DNA from: Halioxenophilus sp033283405
GTDB lineage: Bacteria > Pseudomonadota > Gammaproteobacteria > Pseudomonadales > Cellvibrionaceae
Direction of reading: 5' to 3'
Length of the DNA stretch: 64,000 nucleotides
Assembly: GCF_033283405.1 (NCBI RefSeq)
Contig: NZ_JAWMQR010000002.1
Location: 248,001-312,000, forward strand
Position numbers and translations under genes: made by a program. Shown piece after piece: positions 35,456 through 43,098 of this stretch. The notes below the pieces were generated by a model, which was not told the origin of the DNA, did not search any database, and saw only the letters and a program-made list of their open reading frames with translations. Position 1 is the stretch's first letter. Every line of letters starts with the position of its first letter.

Positions 35456-36771
35456 GTGAATTAAGAGATTGCCTGGAGGGTAATATTCCCTCCGTTATTG
35501 CCACCTGCGATCACCAGGGTATGGCCAACGCCAGTTATGTTTCGCAGGCCTACTATGTGGATGACCAACACCTGGCTCTGACCTTCCAGTTTTTTAATAA
35601 AACCCACCGCAATATTTGCGAAAACCCCAATGCCACGCTGCTGATTAAAAACCCGCACACCGCCGCACGCTATCGCCTGGCCATTCAGTATTTACGCACC
35701 GAACACGAAGGGGCTCTGTTTGAACAGATGAAGGCGCGCCTGAACAGCATTGCCCATCGCGCCAAAATGGAAAACACCTTTGTACTAAAAGGGGCGGATA
35801 TCTACCGCGTGCTGCACATAGAGACCATCGACTGCTTTACCCTAGCAGATCGCCGCGCGGTTACCCCATTTCCACTGCTACTGCGCGAAAGCATCGCCGA
35901 ACTTGCCAAATGTAAGAACGTGGAGCAGCTGATCGAAACAGTAGCGACATTGTTACAGGAAAAATTCGCAATCAGCCACGCGCTGATGCTGATCAGAGAG
36001 CAGGCCAAACTGTTTACCATCCACAGTTTCGGCTACGAAAATTCCGGCATTGGCTCCGAGATACCCATCGGCAAAGGTGTGATCGGCATCGCCGCGCAAA
36101 TAAATGCACCGATACGAATTACCCAACCCACCCACGACTACAACTACGCCCGCCTGCTAACCACACAACTGCAACAGAAAATGTTATTGGCAAGCCTGGA
36201 GACCACTATCGTCTACCCCGGCCTAAGTAACCCCGGCAGCCAGCTTGCAGTCCCCCTTTCGGTAGCGGATAGCGTGCGTGGCATCTTGTACCTGGAGAGT
36301 CCAGAGCCCTTTGCCTTTGATCACCAGCACGAAGATACTTTCGTTTGTCTCTGCCAATTTTTCGCCAGTTGCCTAGAGCAATTGCAAAGCTGCAGTGACA
36401 CAAACCACAGCCACAACAAGCACCACGCAATCCCCAGTATGGCAAGCAGTGCTGAGCCCATTCAGGTGCGTTTTATCCGTGATAACGCCAGTGTGTTTAT
36501 CAACAACGAATATTTAATTAAAGGGGTGGCCGGCTCCATTTTGTGGCGCCTGCTAAACCTCTACCAGCAGGAGCAACGCAATCACTTTACCAACAAAGAG
36601 ATACGGGCCGATTCACAACTGAAACTACCGGAGCTGAAAGACAATTTAGAGACGCGTCTAATTTTGTTGCGCCGGCGCCTGGCCGAACGCACTCAGGCGA
36701 TAACCATAGAGAGCGCCGGACGCGGCGCCTTTCGTCTGGCGATTGACCGGCCACTGCAGTTGATTGAATGA
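35446..36771 (+). CDS. PPOX-like, GAF and winged-helix regulatory protein
   Basis: A 441-residue protein. Residues 1-150 form a PPOX-like split barrel (IPSVIATCDHQGMANASYVSQAYYVDDQHLALTF), which may bind FMN. A GAF domain covers about 165-310 (IGKGVIGIAAQINAPIRI, AVPLSVADSVRGILYLESPEPFAF). The last 100 residues (VRFIRDNASVFINNEYLIKGVAGSILWRLL, ending in an RRLAERTQAI helix) look like a DNA-binding or dimer domain. I read it as a flavin- or redox-sensing regulator, by inference. GTG 35446 lies in the end of the preceding gene. Confidence 0.75.
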   Translation: MRLSELRDCLEGNIPSVIATCDHQGMANASYVSQAYYVDDQHLALTFQFFNKTHRNICENPNATLLIKNPHTAARYRLAIQYLRTEHEGALFEQMKARLNSIAHRAKMENTFVLKGADIYRVLHIETIDCFTLADRRAVTPFPLLLRESIAELAKCKNVEQLIETVATLLQEKFAISHALMLIREQAKLFTIHSFGYENSGIGSEIPIGKGVIGIAAQINAPIRITQPTHDYNYARLLTTQLQQKMLLASLETTIVYPGLSNPGSQLAVPLSVADSVRGILYLESPEPFAFDHQHEDTFVCLCQFFASCLEQLQSCSDTNHSHNKHHAIPSMASSAEPIQVRFIRDNASVFINNEYLIKGVAGSILWRLLNLYQQEQRNHFTNKEIRADSQLKLPELKDNLETRLILLRRRLAERTQAITIESAGRGAFRLAIDRPLQLIE

Positions 36772-36845
36772 ACAGTCGCTGCACCTGTTTGGGCCAATTT
36801 CGCAAGAGCTAAAACGCCTTAGTGAAATTAGATAGGGGAAAAAAT

Positions 36846-36874
36846 AAAAAGATCGTAGCTTTCGCTAAGATCTT
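36846..36874 (-). terminator. Second copy of the tRNA-Leu terminator
   Basis: On the minus strand GATCTTAGC-GAAA-GCTACGATC is followed by TTTTTATTTTTT. The core TTAGCGAAAGCTA is shared with the terminator at 37107, so one is a copy of the other. Confidence 0.75.
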
Positions 36875-37106
36875 CCTAGACGTGGTGCCCACTCTTTTGT
36901 CCGGAGCAAAAGAGCACACGCACAGCGTGCCCGCAGGGTGAGGCATAGGGGCCGAAAGCCGCTCCGAATCGTCGGACCGCTGCGTATTCGGCATACTCGC
37001 CATCCCTGGCGATAACATGCCTCATGCACTGGGTCGGTAACTGATCCTTCGTGATCGACATTCACGTCATCCGTGACGTTTGACCTTGGTCCGGCTTGGG
37101 CAGAAA
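36875..37106 (-). repeat. Duplicated tRNA-tail region with many short hairpins
   Basis: On the minus strand this begins CTGCCCAAGCCGGACC and ends TGGGCACCA (complement of 36882-36890), equal to the last nine bases of the tRNA-Leu gene, just before the second terminator. Between are small palindromes such as CGCC-ATCC-CTGGCG, CGTC-ATCC-GTGACG and GATCC-TTC-GTGATC. It looks like a tRNA 3' end and trailer unit that has been duplicated, in the manner of the E. coli tyrT repeats. The open frames inside are not convincing genes. Confidence 0.55.
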
Positions 37107-37138
37107 TAAAAAAAGGCCTTAGCTTTCGCTAAGGCCTT
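37107..37138 (-). terminator. Original terminator of the tRNA-Leu transcript
   Basis: An 11-bp stem (AAGGCCTTAGC-GAAA-GCTAAGGCCTT on the minus strand) followed by seven T, just beyond the island's distal attachment site. Before integration it would have lain directly after the tRNA gene. Confidence 0.85.
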
Positions 37139-37152
37139 CCTTTTTAATGGTG

Positions 37153-37169
37153 CCAAGGCCGGACTTGAA
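37153..37169 (-). repeat. Distal attachment site (att) of the tRNA-Leu island
   Basis: CCAAGGCCGGACTTGAA, an identical 17-bp copy of the end of tRNA-Leu (41094-41110). The match breaks just outside on both sides. Confidence 0.85.
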
Positions 37170-37420
37170 TCTTACATCTAAACCTCTGTTATCATTAGAT
37201 TTAATTCAGTTCAAATTTTTCAATAGCAGCTCAGATAGCAGCTTTTCTAACTGCTTGAGATCGATCCTCCTTGAAGGCCCGCAGCGACACTTCACGATAG
37301 TGACAACTTTTATTGACATTTAAACCCAACGAGTAGATTTAAAATCCCGAAACTAATAGTATCGACTTTATAATCAAAACGCGCGCGAGCCTTTTCCCAA
37401 CACATCAAAGCATCACTCTA

Positions 37421-37747
37421 ATGGATGAGCTGCATAAAATTATGGAACTGGAAGCCAGGGTCAAGAAACAGGAAACTGAAATCGATAGGCTGGCCACTTT
37501 GGCAGATAACTACCGAGCTCAAACAACCAATCTAGAATCGAAAATTGACAAGCTAAAACACATCTTGACGTTCTTAATCTGGCTTGCTGGTGCGGTCTGC
37601 TTATTTGAAGCATGGGAGTGGCAAAAAGGAATACGAGGCACACCAGGGGAAACAATTGCTCTCATCTTGATGGTTATTGCGTGGTGTTACGCTTTTGCTT
37701 TATGGCCTATTTCTATCTGGGTATCTACCCGAATCGATAAGATGTAG
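37421..37747 (+). CDS. Coiled-coil, two-helix membrane protein, unknown function
   Basis: A 108-residue protein. Residues 1-45 are a heptad-rich coiled coil (KIMELEARVKKQETEIDRLATL). Two membrane helices follow at about 47-63 and 78-100. No family recognised. It is the only plus-strand gene in the island and sits at the distal end, where islands often carry cargo; a role as an accessory factor such as defence or exclusion is possible but not shown. ATG 37421 without a strong ribosome site. Confidence 0.6.
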   Translation: MDELHKIMELEARVKKQETEIDRLATLADNYRAQTTNLESKIDKLKHILTFLIWLAGAVCLFEAWEWQKGIRGTPGETIALILMVIAWCYAFALWPISIWVSTRIDKM

Positions 37748-37805
37748 TTTACAGACTAATTCAAAGCTTTAGCTGATTACGCGACGACTTCAGCAAATAA
37801 GCTTC

Positions 37806-38645
37806 TCAGGAACTGCTTTCATCATAGAGACGATCATACTCCTCCAGCCACTCTTTATCGCTTTGACCGGTTATTCTATCCTGCTCTTTGTGGTGACTAT
37901 CCATAGAGTATTGCACGTCACCCTTATCGCTCTTACTGATTACCTTATTTACGTAGCTTTCTTCACGCGCACCTATATTGTCGTGGGGACCATAAGGTAC
38001 GTGGGCTAGCTGAGAACTCTTACTTGTGTGACTTACTTGAGCCGTGCTTGCGGAATACTTGCTATCTACTTGTGCGTTACTCGTAGCACTTATACATCGC
38101 AACTGCTCAAAACTGATACTTGCCACCTCAATACTGTCGTGTAGCGCCTTTCCTTCTTCGCTCGCAACCATAAAATAATATTTTTCGGAGAATAGCCCCA
38201 TGTATTGGTGCCTTTCGCTAGTCGGTAGTGATTTCATTCCTAAACGATTCCACAAACTGCTGAAATGTGACTTTGGCTTTGCGCGAAACTGTTTATCTGG
38301 AAGTCGATCACCTTTTTTGCCATACCGGGTATTTCGCTGGCGGGTGAGCTCGACATTGAATATAGCGAATACCTGCTGCCCCGTTCGCAAGTTACAAAAC
38401 TGCATCGTTAACCCGGACTTTCTTACACCTGATTTTACTTCGTAATAGCCAGTACTATAGGATTCATATTTAAGAACATTCACAGCTAAACGCTTGGCAA
38501 TTTCGGCAACAATCAATTCTCGATTATCACTCAGCCATTTATCCGGAACGTCGACTCCACTCTGTGCCTCGATGACCAACTGACCACCTTCTAAAGACAG
38601 TCGATCCCCCCTAGCCAACAACCTATCCAATAAAGTCTCTGGCAT
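37806..38645 (-). CDS. Island protein with TubC_N-like N-terminal domain
   Basis: A 279-residue protein. Residues 1-50 (LLDRLLARGDRLSLEGGQLVIEA, then DKWLSDNRELIVAEIAKRL) match the TubC_N docking-type fold seen in island and phage replication proteins. The middle (LTMQFCNLRTGQQVFAIFNVELTRQRNTRYGKKGDRLP) is a pattern common in small AlpA-integrase islands; the last 80 residues are polar and low-complexity. Function unknown; a replication or control role is a guess from the neighbourhood. ATG 38645 has GGTGAG upstream. Confidence 0.7.
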   Translation of the reverse strand: MPETLLDRLLARGDRLSLEGGQLVIEAQSGVDVPDKWLSDNRELIVAEIAKRLAVNVLKYESYSTGYYEVKSGVRKSGLTMQFCNLRTGQQVFAIFNVELTRQRNTRYGKKGDRLPDKQFRAKPKSHFSSLWNRLGMKSLPTSERHQYMGLFSEKYYFMVASEEGKALHDSIEVASISFEQLRCISATSNAQVDSKYSASTAQVSHTSKSSQLAHVPYGPHDNIGAREESYVNKVISKSDKGDVQYSMDSHHKEQDRITGQSDKEWLEEYDRLYDESSS

Positions 38646-38665
38646 GGCAGTACTCACCAAGTGCC

Positions 38666-38878
38666 TTAAGGCTTATGAGCGCCGCCTTCTTGGCGCTTTT
38701 GATACGGCCTAAACAGCCATAACGGGCAAGCCACACTACGACATCCAGAAATATCTTTTCTAAATCCTGGCTCGATATGTTGGGCATTACAGCCCATACA
38801 GTGGGCACACATAGCAGTTGCCGCTAACCGTAAACTTTTATCGTTACCAACGTTTTTTCTACAAGGGTTATGTTCCAT
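38666..38878 (-). CDS. Small cysteine-rich, probable zinc-binding island protein
   Basis: A 70-residue protein with cysteines in CAHCMGC, then DISGC and VACPLW, a layout seen in small proteins of integrase-AlpA islands and prophages (…CPLWxFRPYQ). Zn binding is likely. ATG 38878 lies next to the alpA stop (38880) with GGGGG upstream, so translation is coupled. Function unknown. Confidence 0.7.
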   Translation of the reverse strand: MEHNPCRKNVGNDKSLRLAATAMCAHCMGCNAQHIEPGFRKDISGCRSVACPLWLFRPYQKRQEGGAHKP

Positions 38879-38879
38879 G

Positions 38880-39104
38880 CTAACCCCCAAAGTTTGAGCT
38901 AGTAGCGCGTGAACCTTTTACACGCGAGCGTTTCCACTCTTCCACTTCAGATTCAAGCCAAGCAGAGGCTTTAATACCTAACTTAATCGGCTGCGGAAAT
39001 TCACCACAACCTGATAACTGATAAATGTAAGACCTGGATAAACCTGTCGATTGAACTACATCCTTGATTCGCAAAAACCTGTCACTACCGGAAAAACCTG
39101 CCAT
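38880..39104 (-). CDS. AlpA family helix-turn-helix regulator
   Basis: A 74-residue protein with the AlpA pattern: FLRIKDVVQSTGLSRSYIYQL (MerR-like helix-turn-helix) and FPQPIKLGIKASAWLESEVEEW. AlpA proteins activate excision of P4-like integrated elements. Sits between the integrase and the Cys-rich gene on the same strand. The distance to the next gene is one base pair. Confidence 0.92.
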   Translation of the reverse strand: MAGFSGSDRFLRIKDVVQSTGLSRSYIYQLSGCGEFPQPIKLGIKASAWLESEVEEWKRSRVKGSRATSSNFGG

Positions 39105-39196
39105 CTGAATTGCTCCTATTTTTATTTAAAACTCATCACTAGGTGAATGAGTACGAGCATAAAAGACAGCATCAGCCAATTCCTGCCAGTAATTAC

Positions 39197-39649
39197 CTAT
39201 TTATTGTCATTGACACCATCACTAGAGCTGTAAAGGTCATAAATCACCTCTTCCGACATACCCTTGTAAATTGGAAATTCAGAAAGCTCTTTACATGCGC
39301 CCATTACACCGAGACCAGTTTCTTTCATCAAAAGCGTTACATGAAGGACGACAGCCTGCCTTATCCAATCGTCTTTTTTGCTTGGCCTTCCCCGTTTCTT
39401 GAAAATATTGGATGTTCTACTTTTATGCTCAACCCTAAACCTTTCGTTTCGGCGAATTAGCTCTACCAAGTTATCTAATAGCAGATCCTGCAAGGACTCA
39501 GACGCCTCTACTGCAGACATCGCGGCTAATAGCACACTCCTATCATCCTTGTACCAAGGTACCGCAGCTTCATTAGCACCGCTTGAAATTAGGGAGCCCT
39601 TATCTTTCAACGCTCCGTTTGATGTAACCTTTTCTTTACTTTTAGTCAC
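39197..39649 (-). CDS. Hypothetical island protein
   Basis: A 150-residue polar protein. Its middle has KKRGRPSKKDDWIRQAVVLHVTLLMKETGL, a basic AT-hook-like GRP followed by a helical part, so DNA binding is possible. No family recognised. It starts 14 bp after the integrase stop on the same strand and is probably co-transcribed with it. Confidence 0.6.
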   Translation of the reverse strand: MTKSKEKVTSNGALKDKGSLISSGANEAAVPWYKDDRSVLLAAMSAVEASESLQDLLLDNLVELIRRNERFRVEHKSRTSNIFKKRGRPSKKDDWIRQAVVLHVTLLMKETGLGVMGACKELSEFPIYKGMSEEVIYDLYSSSDGVNDNK

Positions 39650-39663
39650 GATTAGCAGCGCTC

Positions 39664-40914
39664 TTATTTATTGCGGTGACCGAAAAGAGGGATGACCTTC
39701 CCCGTATCCCTTAGCTCATCCAAATAATCTGCCCACCACGCCATCATATTCACTCGATCATCGAGATAACGGGCATGATGAATGTAAGCCGCCCTAACCC
39801 CGTTACGCTCCATATGCGCCAACTGGCGTTCAATCGCATCAGGGTTAAAACCGGCCTCATTGAGTATCGAGGATGCCGTGGCGCGGAAACCGTGCGGGTT
39901 TGCTTTTGTCTTCCCTGGTTGATTACCGTCATAGCCCAGCTTGAAGATAGCCCGGCGCATAGTGTTTTCGCTCATGGCCTCATTGCGCTTACGCTCGGAG
40001 GGAAATAGCAACTCATAACTGCCGCTAATCTCTTTGACACGTTCTAGCACTTCCAGAGCTTGGCGGCACAGAGGTACTAGGTGGTCGGTACCCATCTTCA
40101 TTCGTTCGCCGGGCACCCGCCAAACAGCTTGCTCGAAGTCGAACTCTTCCCATCGAGCACCACGCAACTCACCCGGGCGCACAAAGGTGAGCACCAGTAG
40201 CTCAATTGCCAATTGGGTGAGCAAACGGCCTTGCTTATGGTAGTTCGATAGCAGCTTTAGGAACTCGGGTAGCTCTTCTCTGGGTAGCGAAGCACGGTGG
40301 GTGGTTTTGCGGCCCTTGAGGATGCCATCTAGCTCGCTTGCGGGGTTGGTCTCGAGCTTGCCCATTTGCACGGAGTAGCGGCAAACCCGCCGGATGTCTT
40401 CTAACACCCGTTGCGCCACATCCGGGGCACCCCGGTTCTCGGTATGGCGAACAATGCGAATTACATCTTGAGGGCGAACATCGGCGATTGGTTTGTCGCC
40501 AATGGTTGGGAAGGCGTTTTGCTCTAGGCGAAGAATAACCCGGTTGGCGTGGTCTGGCTTCCAGGTACCCTTTTGGTGTTCCCACCACTCACGAGCCAGC
40601 ACGGAAAAGGTTGTGGATTGGTTCTGCCGCTTTTGACGCCTGCTGCTTTGCTTCTGTTCGGCGGGGTCTATGCCTTCTTGTAGCTGGAAGCGGGCCTTTT
40701 GGTGAATCTCCCGCGCCGCCTTGAGGGTTACTTCCGGGTAGGTGCCAATGGCTAGGGTTTTCTGCTTGCCGTTGAAGCGATAACCATAGCGCCATGCCTT
40801 GGTGCCATTGGCTTTCACCAACAGGCGCAGGCCTTGGCCATCGTTTAGCCAGTGGTCTTTGTCTTTGATTTCTGCCTGTTTGACGGCAATATCAGTTAGC
40901 TTGTTACCAGCCAT
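39664..40914 (-). CDS. P4-type tyrosine integrase
   Basis: A 416-residue tyrosine recombinase with the DUF4102 N-terminal domain (LTDIAVKQAEIKDKDHWLNDGQGLRLLV). The catalytic Arg is in LTFVRPGELRGARW, the HxxR-type motif in PHGFRATASSIL, the second His in LAHMERNGVRAAY and the nucleophile Tyr in IHHARYLDDR. It should insert the island into the 3' end of tRNA-Leu, which begins 174 bp from its start codon. Full length with no frameshift. Confidence 0.95.
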   Translation of the reverse strand: MAGNKLTDIAVKQAEIKDKDHWLNDGQGLRLLVKANGTKAWRYGYRFNGKQKTLAIGTYPEVTLKAAREIHQKARFQLQEGIDPAEQKQSSRRQKRQNQSTTFSVLAREWWEHQKGTWKPDHANRVILRLEQNAFPTIGDKPIADVRPQDVIRIVRHTENRGAPDVAQRVLEDIRRVCRYSVQMGKLETNPASELDGILKGRKTTHRASLPREELPEFLKLLSNYHKQGRLLTQLAIELLVLTFVRPGELRGARWEEFDFEQAVWRVPGERMKMGTDHLVPLCRQALEVLERVKEISGSYELLFPSERKRNEAMSENTMRRAIFKLGYDGNQPGKTKANPHGFRATASSILNEAGFNPDAIERQLAHMERNGVRAAYIHHARYLDDRVNMMAWWADYLDELRDTGKVIPLFGHRNK

Positions 40915-41018
40915 TTGCTGCTATCCACCAGAATTGAACCGCGATAGCAGCAACGATAGCAGCAAAACTTATTGGATGACAATGGACTGCCCTAGACCTA
41001 TATGGAACATACAGACAT

Positions 41019-41042
41019 AAAAAAGCCCCGATTTACGGGGCT
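41019..41042 (-). terminator. Island-borne terminator of tRNA-Leu
   Basis: On the minus strand AGCCCCG-TAAAT-CGGGGCT is followed by TTTTTT. It is 45 bp downstream of the tRNA 3' end, within the island, so it ends the secG-tRNA transcript in place of the displaced original. Confidence 0.85.
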
Positions 41043-41087
41043 TTCGGAGTGAATCTGGACTTAATTGGATCTCGTCAGACTCTTATA

Positions 41088-41172
41088 TGGTGCCCAAGGC
41101 CGGACTTGAACCGGCACGGCTTACGCCACTACCCCCTCAAGATAGCGTGTCTACCAATTCCACCACTTGGGC
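41088..41172 (-). tRNA. leuT: tRNA-Leu (anticodon GAG)
   Basis: An 85-nt tRNA with an encoded CCA. The acceptor stem pairs GCCCAAG with CTTGGGC; the D-arm TGGTGGAATTGGTAGACAC, anticodon stem CTATC/GGTAG with loop TTGAGGG (GAG at 34-36), long variable arm GGCGTAAGCC, and T-arm GCCGGTTCAAGTCCGGC are all present. It lies after secG, as in many gammaproteobacteria, and is the target of the island integrase. The gene symbol is a guess at the usual name. Confidence 0.95.
41094..41110 (-). repeat. Proximal attachment site (att) in tRNA-Leu
   Basis: CCAAGGCCGGACTTGAA, in the T-arm and acceptor stem of tRNA-Leu; identical to 37153-37169. Confidence 0.85.
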
Positions 41173-41640
41173 AATTCTGGGGTTATTACTAACCTTGTTC
41201 TTTCTGCAACTGCGCAGTAGTGAATCCGACACGCTACGCGTGGTCGCTAACGGCTCCTGCCTCACGCGACACTTGCACATCCTGTGCGTCGTCTACCAAT
41301 TCCACCACTTGGGCAATTCTGGGGTTATTACTAACCTTGTTCTTTCTGCAACTGCGCAGTAGTGAATCCGACACGCTACGCGTGGTCGCTAACGGCTCCT
41401 GCCTCACGCGACACTTGCACATCCTGTGCGTCGTCTACCAATTTCACCACTTGGGCAATTCTGGGGTTATTTACTAACCTTGTTCTTTCTGCAACTGCGC
41501 AGTAGTGAATCCGACACGCTACGCGTGGTCGCTAACGGCTCCTGCCTCACGCGACACTTGCACATCCTGTGCGTCGTCTACCAATTCCACCACTTGGGCA
41601 ATTCTGGGGTTATTAGTAACCTTGTTCTTTCTGCAACTCC
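41149..41640 (-). repeat. Tandem 142-bp repeats of the tRNA-Leu 5' end and leader
   Basis: GTCTACCAATTCCACC (complement of the tRNA D-arm and acceptor) recurs at 41149, 41291, 41433 and 41576, i.e. periods of 142, 142 and 143. Each copy holds the first 24 nt of the tRNA plus about 45 nt of leader containing TTGCAG and a TAATAA about 15-16 bp on (a possible promoter). An 80-nt spacer with small hairpins separates them. Only the copy nearest 41088 continues into a complete tRNA. Short frames here are not genes. Confidence 0.9.
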
Positions 41641-41678
41641 GTACCGCTTACAGCACGAGCCACTTCAATTCTCAATAC

Positions 41679-42110
41679 TTATTCCGGAGTAACCGGGCTA
41701 TCTTCCGCTGTTGGTACGTCATCGGACGTGGGAGGAACATCTTCGGCCATGGGCGCTTCCACCACGGGTACGTCGCTGTCGACAGCGGGAGTTTCCTCAC
41801 TGGTGGGAATATCAGATTCAACCACCGGCGCTTCAACTGCGGACTGCTCCAACAGGGCGGGCAATTCTTCCACACCCGACTTCTGTTTGGCAATATAAGT
41901 TAAGCCAAAAGCCAACAGAAAAAAGATAGTCGCCAGGATAGCAGTCAAACGCGAGAAAAAATTACCGCCACCCGAACTGCCAAATACGGTGCCGGATGCA
42001 CCGGAACCAAATGAAGCGCCCATTTCGGCGCCTTTACCCTGCTGCAGAAGTATCAAGCCAATAATGGCAAATGAGACCAGCAGAAATACTACGATGACAA
42101 TGGTTTCCAT
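41679..42110 (-). CDS. secG: Protein translocase subunit SecG
   Basis: A 143-residue SecG with both membrane helices (IVIVVFLLVSFAIIGLILLQ and AILATIFFLLAFGLTYIA) and the GKGAEMGASFGSG turn between them. It supports SecYE-dependent protein export. The tail after residue about 80 is 60 residues long and acidic, with repeated Val/Pro/Glu/Asp (for example VESDIPTSEETP and VDSDVPVVEAPMAED), longer than in E. coli SecG (110 residues). It follows tpiA and precedes the tRNA-Leu region in the same transcript. Confidence 0.95.
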   Translation of the reverse strand: METIVIVVFLLVSFAIIGLILLQQGKGAEMGASFGSGASGTVFGSSGGGNFFSRLTAILATIFFLLAFGLTYIAKQKSGVEELPALLEQSAVEAPVVESDIPTSEETPAVDSDVPVVEAPMAEDVPPTSDDVPTAEDSPVTPE

Positions 42111-42183
42111 TGTTTCCCCGTGGGCGCTGCTTGCGCGCGCTCAACTAATTTAATCTGTTAAAAAATACCTTGCCGCCCAATCG

Positions 42184-42924
42184 TTACTGGGCCGCCGCTG
42201 TACCGATAGCCAGGAAATCTTCTGCGATTAGCGAGGCCCCGCCCACCAACGCACCGTCGATATCCGCCATGGCAAACAGCTCTTTGGCGTTACCGGCTTT
42301 AACACTGCCGCCATAAAGGATGCGAGTGCTCGCACCCAAGGCCTGCAACTGCTGGCGAATCGCTGCGTGAACCTCTTGCGCCTGCTCGGGGCTGGCCGTC
42401 AGGCCGGTACCTATTGCCCAGATTGGCTCGTAGGCAATAACCACTCCGGCCAGTTGCTCACTGCCAACGTGGTCCAACACGGCCTGTACCTGACGCTGAA
42501 TTACCGCCAGTGTTGCGCCACCTTCGCGCTCTGCCAGGCTCTCACCCACACAGACGATAGGAGTCAAACCGCTGGCTTTAATTGCCAGACACTTCTCGGC
42601 CACCAGTTGGTCGCTTTCGGCGTGATACTGGCGTCGCTCTGAATGGCCAATAATCACAAACTGGCAACCAAACTCCTGCAACATTGCCACAGAGCACTCA
42701 CCGGTGTAGGCACCGCTGCTGTGCTGACTGGCATCTTGCGCACCCAATTGAATTGAGGTGCCGGCAAGTAGAGCCTGAGCCTGGGCCAAGTACACCGCTG
42801 GCGGGCAGACCGCCATTTCGACCGCTGCGGCTTGCCACTGGCTGGTTAATTTCTGCAGCAGGGAGAGGTTGTCACTCAGACTGCCGTTCATCTTCCAATT
42901 ACCCACAACCAGGGGTGTTCGCAT
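42184..42924 (-). CDS. tpiA: Triosephosphate isomerase
   Basis: A 246-residue TIM-barrel enzyme that interconverts glyceraldehyde 3-phosphate and dihydroxyacetone phosphate in the cytoplasm. The catalytic Lys is in GNWKMNG, the His in VIIGHSERR and the Glu in VIAYEPIWAIGTG; the phosphate site ILYGGSVKAGNA is intact. Start ATG 42924. It lies between glmM and secG, the standard order. An upstream dyad GTTGTAT/ATACAAC (42990-43008) sits in its leader. Confidence 0.98.
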   Translation of the reverse strand: MRTPLVVGNWKMNGSLSDNLSLLQKLTSQWQAAAVEMAVCPPAVYLAQAQALLAGTSIQLGAQDASQHSSGAYTGECSVAMLQEFGCQFVIIGHSERRQYHAESDQLVAEKCLAIKASGLTPIVCVGESLAEREGGATLAVIQRQVQAVLDHVGSEQLAGVVIAYEPIWAIGTGLTASPEQAQEVHAAIRQQLQALGASTRILYGGSVKAGNAKELFAMADIDGALVGGASLIAEDFLAIGTAAAQ

Positions 42925-43098
42925 GGCTCTATCCTTAAATGCTGCCGTTTTTCAGGGACGCGGCCAAAGCGGGCGCCAATGGTATATGAGTTGTATGCAA
43001 GATACAACGCCCGGGCCCGCATTTATTTGCCCGCTCTGAAAAATACTATTTTCTTTAATTTACAACTGGTTACAGAAGTTTATGCACAGGGGTGAACA

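Larger units (their letters stand above)
37153..41110. mobile_element. 3.9-kb integrative element in tRNA-Leu(GAG)
   Basis: Bounded by the 17-bp direct repeat at 37153 and 41094. Contains a tyrosine integrase next to the tRNA, an AlpA-type regulator, a small Cys-rich protein, a TubC_N-like protein and two unknown proteins. No conjugation, capsid or transposase genes, so it must be moved by a helper, as a phage satellite or mobilisable island would be. It brings its own terminator (41019-41042) for the tRNA transcript. Confidence 0.85.

Noticed and set aside
36865..37065. Short minus-strand proteins of about 60 residues in the tRNA trailer
   Set aside because: Several overlapping frames are equally open, there is no clear ribosome site, and the sequence is a string of hairpins.
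41149..41640. CRISPR array
   Set aside because: The period (142 bp) is too long, the spacers are also identical, and the repeat is part of a tRNA gene. No cas gene is nearby.
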